Positions 17,389-28,165 of a stretch of 41,714 nucleotides of DNA are shown in pieces. Position 1 is the stretch's first letter. Each line of letters starts with the position of its first letter. A program made the position numbers and the translations under genes. The notes beneath the pieces were generated by a model. It was not told the DNA's origin. It worked only from the letters and a program-made list of their open reading frames with translations, and did not search any database. The stretch lies in assembly GCF_002237655.1 (NCBI RefSeq), contig NZ_NOKT01000046.1:1-41714 (forward strand). Direction: 5' to 3'. This DNA is from Streptomyces sp. XY006. Lineage in GTDB: Bacteria > Actinomycetota > Actinomycetes > Streptomycetales > Streptomycetaceae.

Positions 17389-19146
17389 GTGGCCACACCT
17401 AAAAAGGGCCGGAGCGCGAGCGCCCAGAGCAAGCCGGGGCGCTCGCTGGCCCTGATCCTGATCGCCATCGCGGCGCTCACCGGCGGAATGTTCGCCTCGG
17501 GGCACACGACCCCGCGCCTCGGCATCGACCTCGCCGGCGGCACGAGCATCACGCTCCGCGCGGTCCCCGAGGCCGGCAACGAGTCGGCGATCAACAAGAC
17601 CAACATGGACACCGCAGTCTCCATCATGGAGCGCCGTGTCAATGGTCTGGGCGTCTCCGAGTCCGAGGTCCAGACGCAGGGCCGGGAAAACATCATCGTC
17701 AACATTCCCAAGGGCACCAACTCGGAGCAGGCCCGCAAGCAGGTCGGCACCACCGCCAAGCTCTACTTCCGCCCGGTCCTCGCCACCGAGGTCTCCGGCG
17801 GCGGCACGGCCCCGTCCCCGAGCCCCACGGGCAGCCCCTCGGGCCAGCCGTCCGGCAAGGCCAGTGACAAGCCGGAGGCCACCGACAAGGGATCCGGATC
17901 CCCGTCCGCCTCTCCCACCACGCAGGGCCGTGCGGTCACGGACGCGCTCAAGGCCGACGCCACGCCCTCCGCGAGCGCCTCCGACCCGGCGAAGTCCAGC
18001 CCCTCGCCGTCCGCGAGCGGCGGCTCCGACGCCGCCGCCGGCAAGCTCCAGGAGCAGTACGCCAAGCTCGACTGCACCGACGAGAAGACCCGCTCCACCG
18101 TCGGCGACACCGCCAAGGCCTCCGACCCGACGCTGGCCTGCGGCCAGAACGCGCAGGGCCAGTGGCAGAAGTACATCCTCGGCCCCGCCGAGGTCGACGG
18201 CACGGACGTCGACAAGGCCCAGGCCGTCCTGAACACCCAGACCGGTGCCGGCTGGACCGTCACCATGGACTTCACGGACGGCGGCGCCAAGAAGTTCGCG
18301 GACATCACCGGCAAGCTGGCGCAGAACCAGTCGCCGCAGAACCAGTTCGCGATCGTCCTCGACGGTGACGTGGTCTCCGACCCGTACGTCCGCCAGGCGC
18401 TGACCGGCGGCAACGCCGAGATCTCGGGCAACTTCAACCAGCAGTCGGCGCAGGAACTGGCCAACATGCTGACGTACGGCGCGCTGCCGCTGACCTTCAA
18501 GGTCGACAGCATGACCACCGTGACCGCCGCGCTCGGCGGTGACCAGCTGCAGGCCGGTCTGATCGCCGGCGCGATCGGCCTCGCGCTGGTCGTCATCTAC
18601 CTGCTGGCCTACTACCGCGGTCTGTCCTTCATCGCGATCCTGTCGCTGCTGGTCTCGGCCGCCCTGACCTACACGATCATGTCGCTGCTCGGCCCGACGA
18701 TCGGCTTCGCGCTGAACCTCCCGGCCGTCTGCGGCGCCATCGTCGCCATCGGCATCACGGCGGACTCGTTCATCGTGTACTTCGAACGTGTCCGTGACGA
18801 GATCCGCGAGGGCCGCTCGCTGCGTCCCGCCGTCGAGCGGGCCTGGCCGCGCGCCCGGCGCACCATCCTGGTCTCCGACTTCGTGTCGTTCCTCGCCGCC
18901 GCGGTGCTGTTCATCGTGACCGTCGGCAAGGTCCAGGGCTTCGCGTTCACGCTCGGTCTGACCACCCTGCTCGACGTGGTCGTCGTGTTCCTCTTCACCA
19001 AGCCGCTGCTGACGCTGATGGCCCGCCGCCCGTTCTTCGCGAACGGCCACAAGTGGTCCGGCCTCGACCCGAAGAGCCTGGGTGCCCAGCCCCCGCTGCG
19101 CCGCACCCGCCGCCCCGCCGCCCCCGTCGACCCCAAGGAGGCCTGA
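17389..19146 (+). CDS. secD: Protein translocase subunit SecD
   Basis: A 585-residue RND-type membrane protein that uses the proton gradient with SecF to help pull exported proteins outward. The first membrane segment is at about 20-38 and is followed by the GIDLAGGTSITL motif. The large external domain contains a Ser/Pro/Ala-rich low-complexity insert at about residues 138-219 (17800-18045). The FAIVLDGDVVSDPYV segment and five more membrane helices (about 388-552) complete the protein. GAGGGAG (17373-17379) precedes the GTG start by 9 nt. secF starts 1 bp after the stop. Confidence 0.96.
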   Translation: MATPKKGRSASAQSKPGRSLALILIAIAALTGGMFASGHTTPRLGIDLAGGTSITLRAVPEAGNESAINKTNMDTAVSIMERRVNGLGVSESEVQTQGRENIIVNIPKGTNSEQARKQVGTTAKLYFRPVLATEVSGGGTAPSPSPTGSPSGQPSGKASDKPEATDKGSGSPSASPTTQGRAVTDALKADATPSASASDPAKSSPSPSASGGSDAAAGKLQEQYAKLDCTDEKTRSTVGDTAKASDPTLACGQNAQGQWQKYILGPAEVDGTDVDKAQAVLNTQTGAGWTVTMDFTDGGAKKFADITGKLAQNQSPQNQFAIVLDGDVVSDPYVRQALTGGNAEISGNFNQQSAQELANMLTYGALPLTFKVDSMTTVTAALGGDQLQAGLIAGAIGLALVVIYLLAYYRGLSFIAILSLLVSAALTYTIMSLLGPTIGFALNLPAVCGAIVAIGITADSFIVYFERVRDEIREGRSLRPAVERAWPRARRTILVSDFVSFLAAAVLFIVTVGKVQGFAFTLGLTTLLDVVVVFLFTKPLLTLMARRPFFANGHKWSGLDPKSLGAQPPLRRTRRPAAPVDPKEA

Positions 19147-19147
19147 G

Positions 19148-20263
19148 ATGTCGAAACTCGGCAACCTCGGCGCCCGACTGCACCGTGGCGAGGTCGGCTA
19201 CGACTTCGTCAAGAACCGCAAGATCTGGTACGGCCTGTCCATCCTGATCACCATCACGGCCATCGTCGGCCTGGCGGTCCGCGGCCTGAACATGGGCATC
19301 GAGTTCCAGGGCGGCGCCGTCTTCAACACCCCGAAGAACACCGCCGCTTCGGTGACCCAGGCCGAGGAGTACGCGGAAGAGGCCTCCGGCCACGACGCGA
19401 TCGTCCAGAAGCTCGGCGACGGCAGCCTGCGCATCCAGGTCGCCGGCATCGACACGGGCGCGGCCAACGAGATCAAGAACACGCTCGCCGACGACCTCAA
19501 GATCGACCCGGAGCAGATCAACGCCGAACTGGTCGGCCCCAGCTGGGGTGAGCAGATCGCCAACAAGGCGTGGCAGGGCCTCGGCATCTTCCTGGTCCTC
19601 GTGGTGATCTACCTGGCGATCGCCTTCGAGTGGAGAATGGCGGTCGCGGCGTTCGTCGCCCTGATCCACGACATCACGATCACGGTCGGCATCTACGCCC
19701 TGGTCGGCTTCGAGGTCACACCGGGCACGGTGATCGGTCTGCTGACCATCCTCGGCTACTCGCTCTACGACACGGTCGTGGTCTTCGACAGCCTCAAGGA
19801 ACAGACGAAGGACCTCACCAAGCAGACCCGCTGGACCTACAGCGACGTCGCCAACCGGTCCATCAACAGCACCCTGGTCCGCTCCATCAACACCACGGTG
19901 GTCGCGCTGCTGCCGGTGGCGGGCCTGCTGTTCATCGGCGGCGGTGTGCTCGGCGCCGGCATGCTGAACGACATCTCGCTGTCCCTGTTCGTCGGCCTCG
20001 CCGCCGGTGCCTACTCCTCGATCTTCATCGCCACGCCGCTCGTCGCCGACCTCAAGGAGCGCGAGCCGCAGATGAAGGCCCTGCGCAAGCGCGTCCTGGC
20101 CAAGCGGGCCCAGTCCGCCGCCAAGGGCGAGACCGACGTCCACGAGGACGAGTCGTACGCCGGTGAGCCCGAGGACGACGCCGCTCCCGCGGTCGTCGGC
20201 CCGCGCAACCAGCCCGCCTCCCGCACGCGGGGCCGCGGCCGACCCTCCGGGAAGCGCCGATGA
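19148..20263 (+). CDS. secF: Protein translocase subunit SecF
   Basis: A 371-residue partner of SecD with six membrane segments. The first is at about 27-46, followed by the MGIEFQGGAVF motif that is the SecF counterpart of SecD's conserved glycine block. The second half holds the remaining helices, including LGYSLYDTVVVFDSLKE. The last 60 residues form a charged cytoplasmic tail. AAGGAGG (19135-19141) lies within the end of secD, 6 nt before ATG 19148. The stop overlaps the apt start as ATGA, so secD, secF and apt are tightly coupled. Confidence 0.96.
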   Translation: MSKLGNLGARLHRGEVGYDFVKNRKIWYGLSILITITAIVGLAVRGLNMGIEFQGGAVFNTPKNTAASVTQAEEYAEEASGHDAIVQKLGDGSLRIQVAGIDTGAANEIKNTLADDLKIDPEQINAELVGPSWGEQIANKAWQGLGIFLVLVVIYLAIAFEWRMAVAAFVALIHDITITVGIYALVGFEVTPGTVIGLLTILGYSLYDTVVVFDSLKEQTKDLTKQTRWTYSDVANRSINSTLVRSINTTVVALLPVAGLLFIGGGVLGAGMLNDISLSLFVGLAAGAYSSIFIATPLVADLKEREPQMKALRKRVLAKRAQSAAKGETDVHEDESYAGEPEDDAAPAVVGPRNQPASRTRGRGRPSGKRR

Positions 20264-20799
20264 CCGACATCGGGGAGCTGCTGCTCAGCCGAATCAGGGA
20301 CGTGACCGACTACCCGGAGCCGGGCGTGATGTTCAAGGACATCACCCCGCTCCTGGCGGACCCGGCGGCGTTCACGGCCCTCACCGACGCCCTCGCCGGG
20401 ATCGCCGGGCGCACCGGCGCCACCAAGGTCGTCGGCCTGGAGGCCCGCGGCTTCATCCTCGGCGCCCCGGTCGCCGTCCGCGCCGGCCTCGGCTTCATCC
20501 CCGTGCGCAAGGCGGGCAAGCTCCCCGGAGCCACCCTCGCCCAGGCCTACGACCTGGAGTACGGCTCGGCGGAGATCGAGGTGCACGCCGAGGACCTCAG
20601 TGCCGAGGACCGCGTCCTGGTCGTCGACGACGTCCTCGCCACCGGCGGTACCGCCGAGGCCTCGGTCCAGCTCATCCGCCGCGCGGGCGCCGAGGTCGCG
20701 GGTCTCGCGGTGCTGATGGAGCTCGGCTTCCTCGGCGGCCGTGCCCGCCTGGAGCCGGCCCTGGCGGGCGCCCCGCTGGAGGCGCTGCTCACGGTCTAG
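20260..20799 (+). CDS. apt: Adenine phosphoribosyltransferase
   Basis: A 179-residue salvage enzyme that joins adenine to PRPP to give AMP. The PRPP-binding signature VLVVDDVLATGGTAEA is at about 117-132, and LEARGFILGAPVA is the conserved type I PRTase region nearer the N-terminus. Coupling to secF by a 4-bp overlap and its place before the (p)ppGpp synthetase gene are conserved in actinobacteria. A terminator follows. Confidence 0.95.
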   Translation: MTDIGELLLSRIRDVTDYPEPGVMFKDITPLLADPAAFTALTDALAGIAGRTGATKVVGLEARGFILGAPVAVRAGLGFIPVRKAGKLPGATLAQAYDLEYGSAEIEVHAEDLSAEDRVLVVDDVLATGGTAEASVQLIRRAGAEVAGLAVLMELGFLGGRARLEPALAGAPLEALLTV

Positions 20800-20840
20800 C
20801 GACCCCGGCGCCGGGCGGCACGCACCGGCGCGACACCGCG

Positions 20841-20873
20841 GAGGCGGGCCCGGAGGAATCCGGAGCCCGCCTC
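20841..20873 (+). terminator. Terminator hairpin after apt
   Basis: A stem of 9 plus 5 bp with one bulged base (20841-20854 with 20859-20873) and a GGAA loop lies 42 bp after the apt stop. A short T-rich run (TGTTT) follows a few bases later. Confidence 0.65.
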
Positions 20874-20913
20874 TCGTGTTTCCCGGGTTGACGGCCCTCA
20901 CAGTGGCCTGAAG

Positions 20914-20942
20914 GCGATCCTGAGGCGCAGGATCGCTACCAT
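20914..20942 (+). promoter_or_regulatory. Palindrome and -10 box before relA
   Basis: A perfect 9-bp inverted repeat (20914-20922 with 20928-20936) with a 5-bp centre abuts TACCAT (20937-20942), a possible -10 box. The palindrome covers where a -35 box would be. This could be a binding site for a regulator; the alternative is an RNA hairpin of no promoter function. Confidence 0.4.
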
Positions 20943-20993
20943 GGGGTCTCCGGAGCCTGACCGGGGGACCCGGATCGCGCACGAGGAGCCCTC

Positions 20994-23510
<2,517 letters not shown>

Positions 23511-23528
23511 CGGCCCGTAGCGGGCATA

Positions 23529-23569
23529 CGAAAGGGGCTCCCGTACAGCGAGTACGGGAGCCCCTTTCG
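23529..23569. terminator. Bidirectional terminator, relA and DUF349 gene
   Basis: A perfect 18-bp inverted repeat (23529-23546 with 23552-23569) with a 5-nt loop lies between convergent genes, 8 bp from the minus-strand stop. The stem ends in AAA/TTT, giving a short T-run in both directions. Confidence 0.9.
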
Positions 23570-23576
23570 GTGGCTG

Positions 23577-24806
23577 TCAGCCGCCGAACTCCTGCAGGCC
23601 CTTCAGCGCCTGGTCCAGCAGCGCCTGGCGGCCCTCCAGCTCACGCTGGAGCTTGTCCGCCCGGGCGTTGTTGCCCTGCGCGCGGGCCTGCTCGATCTGG
23701 CCCCGCAGCTTGTCCACCGCGGCCTGGAGCTGCCCGGTCAGCCCCTCGGCGCGCGCACGCGCCTCCGGGTTGGTCCGGCGCCACTCGGCCTCCTCGGCCT
23801 CCTGGATGGCCCGCTCCACGGCGTGCATCCGGCCCTCGACCTTCGGCCGGGCGTCGCGCGGCACGTGGCCGACGGCCTCCCAGCGCTCGTTCACGTTCCG
23901 GAACGCGGCCCGGGCCGCCTTCAGGTCCGTGATCGGCAGGAGCTTCTCGGCCTCCTCGGCCAGCTCCTCCTTGAGCTTGAGGTTCTCCGCCTGCTCGGCG
24001 TCCCGCTCGGCGAAGACCGAGCTGCGCGCCGCGAAGAAGACGTCCTGGGCGCCGCGGAAGCGGTTCCACAGGTCGTCCTCGTGCTCGCGCTGCGCGCGGC
24101 CCGCGGCCTTCCACTCGGCCATCAGCTCGCGGTAGCGCGCCGCCGTCGCACCCCAGTCCGTCGAGTTCGACAGCGCCTCGGCCTCGGCGACCAGCCGCTC
24201 CTTGGTCTTGCGGGCCTCCTCGCGCTGCGCGTCCAGCTGCGCGAAGTGCTGCTTGCGCCGCTTGGAGAACGCCGACCGCGCGTGCGAGAACCGGTGCCAC
24301 AGCTCGTCGTCGGACTTGCGGTCCAGCCGCGGCAGACCCTTCCAGGTGTCCACCAGGGCCCGCAGCCGCTCACCCGCCGCCCGCCACTGGTCGGACTGCG
24401 ACAGCTCCTCCGCCTCGGCGACCAGCGCCTCCTTGGCGTGCCGGGCCTCGTCGGACTGTTTGGCGCGCTGCGCCTTGCGCTCCTCGCGGCGCGCCTCCAC
24501 CAGTTCCACGAGCTTGTCCAGCCGGACCCGCAGGGCGTCCAGGTCGCCCACCGCGTGATGCGCGTCGACCTGTTCGCGAATGTGGTCGATGGCGGCCTGG
24601 GCGTCCTTCGCCGACAGGTCGGTGGTCTTCACTCGCTTCTCGAGGAGGCCGATCTCGACAACCAGGCCCTCGTACTTGCGCTCGAAATAGGCCAGCGCCT
24701 CCTCGGGGGAGCCCGCCTGCCAGGAACCGACGACCTGCTCGCCGTCGGCCGTACGCACGTACACGGTCCCCGTCTCGTCGACGCGGCCCCACGGGTCGCT
24801 GCTCAC
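23577..24806 (-). CDS. DUF349-domain coiled-coil protein
   Basis: A 409-residue, highly charged, almost wholly helical protein with several DUF349 repeats. Each carries a W-x(3)-G or similar tryptophan and a DLWNRF/ELWHRF-like segment, for example near residues 150-215 and 220-290. It begins with a short beta-like segment (GRVDETGTVYVRTADGEQVVGSWQAG) before the coiled coil. The C-terminus is a long Ala/Glu/Arg/Gln helix. No catalytic motif is visible and the biochemical role is unknown. GTG 24806 is chosen because GGAGGAGG lies 4 nt upstream; the frame is open to 24884. It is convergent with relA and downstream of the cyclophilin gene on the same strand. Confidence 0.88.
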   Translation of the reverse strand: MSSDPWGRVDETGTVYVRTADGEQVVGSWQAGSPEEALAYFERKYEGLVVEIGLLEKRVKTTDLSAKDAQAAIDHIREQVDAHHAVGDLDALRVRLDKLVELVEARREERKAQRAKQSDEARHAKEALVAEAEELSQSDQWRAAGERLRALVDTWKGLPRLDRKSDDELWHRFSHARSAFSKRRKQHFAQLDAQREEARKTKERLVAEAEALSNSTDWGATAARYRELMAEWKAAGRAQREHEDDLWNRFRGAQDVFFAARSSVFAERDAEQAENLKLKEELAEEAEKLLPITDLKAARAAFRNVNERWEAVGHVPRDARPKVEGRMHAVERAIQEAEEAEWRRTNPEARARAEGLTGQLQAAVDKLRGQIEQARAQGNNARADKLQRELEGRQALLDQALKGLQEFGG

Positions 24807-24822
24807 AGCGCCTCCTCCACAT

Positions 24823-24858
24823 GATGCCTGCGGGGGGCCTGAAGCTCCCCCGGGCATC
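24823..24858 (-). promoter_or_regulatory. Leader hairpin before the DUF349 gene
   Basis: A stem of 6 plus 5 bp (24823-24828 and 24832-24836 with 24847-24851 and 24853-24858) with small bulges lies just upstream of the Shine-Dalgarno. It may be a terminator of the cyclophilin gene or a leader structure. Confidence 0.35.
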
Positions 24859-24942
24859 GTCCACAGTTTCGTCACGGCCAACATAGGCGACCGGCGGGGG
24901 GCCTGTCCGCATCCCGCGCGACCGAAATTACGCAGTTGGGGG

Positions 24943-25785
24943 TCAGGATTCGCTGACCGTGGCCTTGTTGATCACGACCGTCGCGTTGGGCGCCGTGTTG
25001 CCCGTCTGAGGGTCGGGAGCCTGCGCTCCGGCCTTGGCGATCTTCTGCAGCACCTTCATGCCCGCCTCGGACACCGTACCGAACGGTGTGTAGTCGGGCG
25101 GCAGCTGGCTGTCCCGGTAGACGAGGAAGAACTGGCTGCCGCCGCTGTCGCGGCCCTGCTTCGTCTGGGCGTTGTACTGGTTCGCCATCGCGACCGTGCC
25201 CGCCGGGTACACCCCGCCCTTGAGGCTCTTGTCCTTCAGGTTCTCGTCCGGGATGGTGTAGCCCGGTCCGCCCATGCCGGTGCCCTGCGGGTCACCGCAC
25301 TGCAGGACGAAGATGCCCTGGTCGGTGAGCCGGTGGCACTTGGTGTGGTCGAAGTACCCCTTGTCGGCGAGGAACTTGAACGAGTTGACGGTGTGCGGGG
25401 CCGCCGACGCCTTCAGCGCGATGTCTATCTCGCCGCAGGTCGTGTCCATCGTCATCGTGTACTTCGCCGACTTGTCGATCGTCAGCGCCGGTTCCTTCTT
25501 CCAGGTCTGCGTCTCGACCTTGCCCGCCGCGGGCTTCTCGCACGGGTCCGGGGCCTTGCTCGGCGAGGCGCTCGGGCTGACCTCCGCGTTCGCGTTCTCC
25601 TTGCCGTCGTCCTCGAACGGCTTGGTCAGGAAGACCGTCACGGAGAGCACCACGACCACGCCGAGAACCGAGGCGATCACCGAGTTGCGGATACGGGCCT
25701 TGCGCCGTGCGTCAGTGCGCCGCTGCTGCTGCCGCAGGTACTTCTCCCGGGCGAGCTGACGCCGCCGCTGTTCCTGGCTGACCAC
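24943..25785 (-). CDS. Membrane-anchored cyclophilin-type peptidyl-prolyl isomerase
   Basis: A 280-residue protein with an Arg/Gln-rich cytoplasmic start (1-33), one membrane span (about 34-53), a Ser/Pro linker and an external cyclophilin domain (about 105-275). The domain shows the CHRLTDQGIFVLQCGDPQGTG active-site region, with the catalytic arginine and the glutamine of the QCGDP segment. It also has SGGSQFFLVYRDS and YTPFGTV. It probably helps fold exported proteins. The GTG start follows GAGGAGA at a slightly long distance. A cyclophilin gene also lies near relA in mycobacteria. Four cysteines in the domain could form disulfides, which fits an external location. Confidence 0.93.
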   Translation of the reverse strand: MVSQEQRRRQLAREKYLRQQQRRTDARRKARIRNSVIASVLGVVVVLSVTVFLTKPFEDDGKENANAEVSPSASPSKAPDPCEKPAAGKVETQTWKKEPALTIDKSAKYTMTMDTTCGEIDIALKASAAPHTVNSFKFLADKGYFDHTKCHRLTDQGIFVLQCGDPQGTGMGGPGYTIPDENLKDKSLKGGVYPAGTVAMANQYNAQTKQGRDSGGSQFFLVYRDSQLPPDYTPFGTVSEAGMKVLQKIAKAGAQAPDPQTGNTAPNATVVINKATVSES

Positions 25786-25900
25786 CGGGTTCTCTCCTCA
25801 TGCGTCTGATACGTCGACCGGTACGCGTGGGTCCTGTGCGCCGACCGCCTGCGTGTGCCCCGTACCGTATATGGGTTCGCTGTGGAAACGGCAGCGCCGG

Positions 25901-25906
25901 TAGGCT
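25901..25906 (+). promoter_or_regulatory. Possible -10 box for the MBL-hisS unit (TAGGCT)
   Basis: TAGGCT lies 46 bp before the MBL gene in the divergent gap. A weak -35 candidate TTCGCT is at 25876-25881, 19 bp away. Confidence 0.3.
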
Positions 25907-25952
25907 CTGACGGCAGCCGCAGCCGCCCGTATCGACACAACGAAGGACGATC

Positions 25953-26660
25953 GTGCTCATTGCCGGGTTCCCCGCCGGGGCCTGGGGGACGAACTGCTAT
26001 CTCGTCGCCCCCGCCGCCGGTGAGGAGTGCGTGATCATCGACCCCGGCCATCAGGCCGCCGACGGCGTCGCGGAGGCCATCGCCAAACACCGGCTCAAGC
26101 CCGTCGCCGTCGTCCTCACCCACGGCCACCTCGACCACGTCGCCTCGGTCGTCCCGGTCTGCGGCGCGCACGACGTGCCGGCCTGGATCCACCCCGACGA
26201 CCGGTACATGATGAGCGACCCCGAGAAGGCGCTGGGACGCTCGATCGGCATGCCGCTGCTGGGCGAGCTGACCATCGGGGAGCCGGACGACGTCAAGGAG
26301 CTGACCGATGGCGCCGCGCTCGACCTCGTGGGACTGGAGCTCACCGTCTCGCACGCGCCGGGCCATACCAAGGGGTCGGTGACCTTCGGCCTGCCCGAGG
26401 CGGCGGACATCCCGCCGATCCTGTTCTCGGGCGACCTGCTGTTCGCCGGCTCCATCGGACGCACCGACCTGCCCGGCGGTGACTCGGCCGAGATCCTCGA
26501 CTCGCTGGCCCGCGTGTGCCTGCCGCTCGACGACTCGACCGTGGTGCTGTCCGGCCACGGCCCCCAGACGACCATCGGCCGGGAGCGCGCCACCAACCCG
26601 TATCTGCGGCAGGTGGCGGCCGGCCAGGGAGCCCAGCCCGCTCCCCGACGAGGAATGTGA
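25953..26660 (+). CDS. MBL-fold metallohydrolase, glyoxalase II-like
   Basis: A 235-residue metallo-beta-lactamase-fold hydrolase. The metal-binding motif THGHLDH has H57, H59, D61 and H62; HAPGHTKGS provides the next histidine, SGDLLF the bridging aspartate, and SGHGPQTTIGRER the last one. The short length and the IGRERATNPYL ending are typical of the glyoxalase II-like group often found beside hisS in actinobacteria. The substrate cannot be read from the sequence. AAGGA (25943-25947) precedes the GTG start. hisS begins 13 bp after the stop, so the two are probably cotranscribed. Confidence 0.9.
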   Translation: MLIAGFPAGAWGTNCYLVAPAAGEECVIIDPGHQAADGVAEAIAKHRLKPVAVVLTHGHLDHVASVVPVCGAHDVPAWIHPDDRYMMSDPEKALGRSIGMPLLGELTIGEPDDVKELTDGAALDLVGLELTVSHAPGHTKGSVTFGLPEAADIPPILFSGDLLFAGSIGRTDLPGGDSAEILDSLARVCLPLDDSTVVLSGHGPQTTIGRERATNPYLRQVAAGQGAQPAPRRGM

Positions 26661-26673
26661 CGAGAGACGTCCT

Positions 26674-27936
26674 GTGAGCACCTTCAAGGCCCCCAAGGGC
26701 ACGTACGACCTGATCCCGCCGGACTCCGCGGTCTACCTCGCGGTCCGCGAGGCCATCGCCGCCCCGCTGCGCAACTCCGGCTACGGCTACATCGAGACGC
26801 CCGGCTTCGAGAACGTCGAGCTCTTCGCGCGCGGCGTCGGCGAGTCCACCGACATCGTGACCAAGGAGATGTACGCCTTCGAGACCAAGGGCGGCGACCG
26901 GCTCGCCCTGCGCCCCGAGGGCACGGCCTCCGTGCTGCGCGCCGCGCTGGAGGCCAACCTCCACAAGGCCGGCAACCTCCCGGTCAAGCTCTGGTACTCC
27001 GGCTCGTACTACCGCTACGAGCGCCCCCAGAAGGGCCGCTACCGCCACTTCTCCCAGGTCGGTGCCGAGGCCATCGGCGCCGAGGACCCGGCGCTCGACG
27101 CCGAGCTGATCATCCTGGCCGACCAGGCGTACCGCTCGCTGGGGCTGAGCGACTTCCGCATCCTGCTCAACAGCCTGGGCGACAAGGAATGCCGCCCGGT
27201 GTACCGGACCGCGCTGCAGGAATTCCTGCGCGGCCTGGACCTGGACGAGGACACCCTGCGCCGCGCGGACATCAACCCGCTGCGCGTCCTCGACGACAAG
27301 CGCCCCGAGGTCCAGAAGCAGCTGGCCGACGCCCCGCTGCTGCGCGACTACCTGTGCGACGCGTGCAAGGCGTACCACGAGGAGGTCCGCGAGCTGATCA
27401 CGGCGGCGGGCGTGGCCTTCGAGGACGACCCGAAGCTGGTGCGCGGCCTGGACTACTACACCCGCACGACGTTCGAGTTCGTCCACGACGGGCTCGGCTC
27501 GCAGTCCGCCGTGGGTGGCGGCGGCCGCTACGACGGCCTCTCCGAGATGATCGGCGGCCCCGCGCTGCCGTCCGTCGGCTGGGCCCTCGGCGTGGACCGC
27601 ACGGTCCTCGCGCTGGAGGCGGAGGGTGTCGAGCTCGAACTGCCCGCCAGCACCAGCGTGTTCGCCGTCCCGCTCGGCGAGGAGGCCCGCCGGATCCTGT
27701 TCGCCAAGGTCACCGAGCTGCGCAAGAACGGCATCGCGGCCGACTTCTCCTATGGCGGCAAGGGCCTCAAGGGCGCGATGAAGAACGCCAACCGCAGCGG
27801 CGCCCGCTACACGATCGTCGCCGGCGAACGCGACCTCGCCGACGGCGTCGTCCAGCTCAAGGACATGACGTCCGGCGAGCAGACGGCCGTGGGCGTCAAC
27901 GAGATCGTGGCGGAACTGGAAGCCCGGCTCGGCTGA
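26674..27936 (+). CDS. hisS: Histidyl-tRNA synthetase
   Basis: A 420-residue class II synthetase that charges tRNA-His. Motif 2 is in YRYERPQKGRYRHFSQ, the histidine-specific motifs are LVRGLDYYTRTTFE and GGGGRYDGL, and motif 3 is VGWALGVDR. A C-terminal anticodon-binding domain follows (about 325-420). GTG 26674 opens with STFKAPKGTYDLIPP, the family's usual beginning; the frame is open upstream inside the MBL gene. The Shine-Dalgarno is weak, which fits coupling to the preceding gene. A clear terminator follows. Confidence 0.97.
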   Translation: MSTFKAPKGTYDLIPPDSAVYLAVREAIAAPLRNSGYGYIETPGFENVELFARGVGESTDIVTKEMYAFETKGGDRLALRPEGTASVLRAALEANLHKAGNLPVKLWYSGSYYRYERPQKGRYRHFSQVGAEAIGAEDPALDAELIILADQAYRSLGLSDFRILLNSLGDKECRPVYRTALQEFLRGLDLDEDTLRRADINPLRVLDDKRPEVQKQLADAPLLRDYLCDACKAYHEEVRELITAAGVAFEDDPKLVRGLDYYTRTTFEFVHDGLGSQSAVGGGGRYDGLSEMIGGPALPSVGWALGVDRTVLALEAEGVELELPASTSVFAVPLGEEARRILFAKVTELRKNGIAADFSYGGKGLKGAMKNANRSGARYTIVAGERDLADGVVQLKDMTSGEQTAVGVNEIVAELEARLG

Positions 27937-27946
27937 CGGCACTCCC

Positions 27947-27987
27947 GCGAAGGCGCCGGACCCCGACGAGGGGGTCGGCGCCTTCGC
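27947..27987 (+). terminator. Terminator hairpin after hisS
   Basis: A stem of about 17 bp with one bulge (27947-27964 with 27971-27987) and a 6-nt loop lies 10 bp after the stop. Confidence 0.7.
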
Positions 27988-28165
27988 CGTTCCCCGGGGC
28001 GGTTCGCACCCTTGTGCTGCCGTGCGACGGACGTCGGCCGAAACACACCCCTCAAGGGCGATCGTGCGGTCGTCCTTATCCCCACTGAACGGTGGAGACA
28101 CAGCCCCGTGCGGCACAATGGCCCTGCCCGAAGAAGTTCAGGTCTCAAGTGACGGAATCGGCGTG

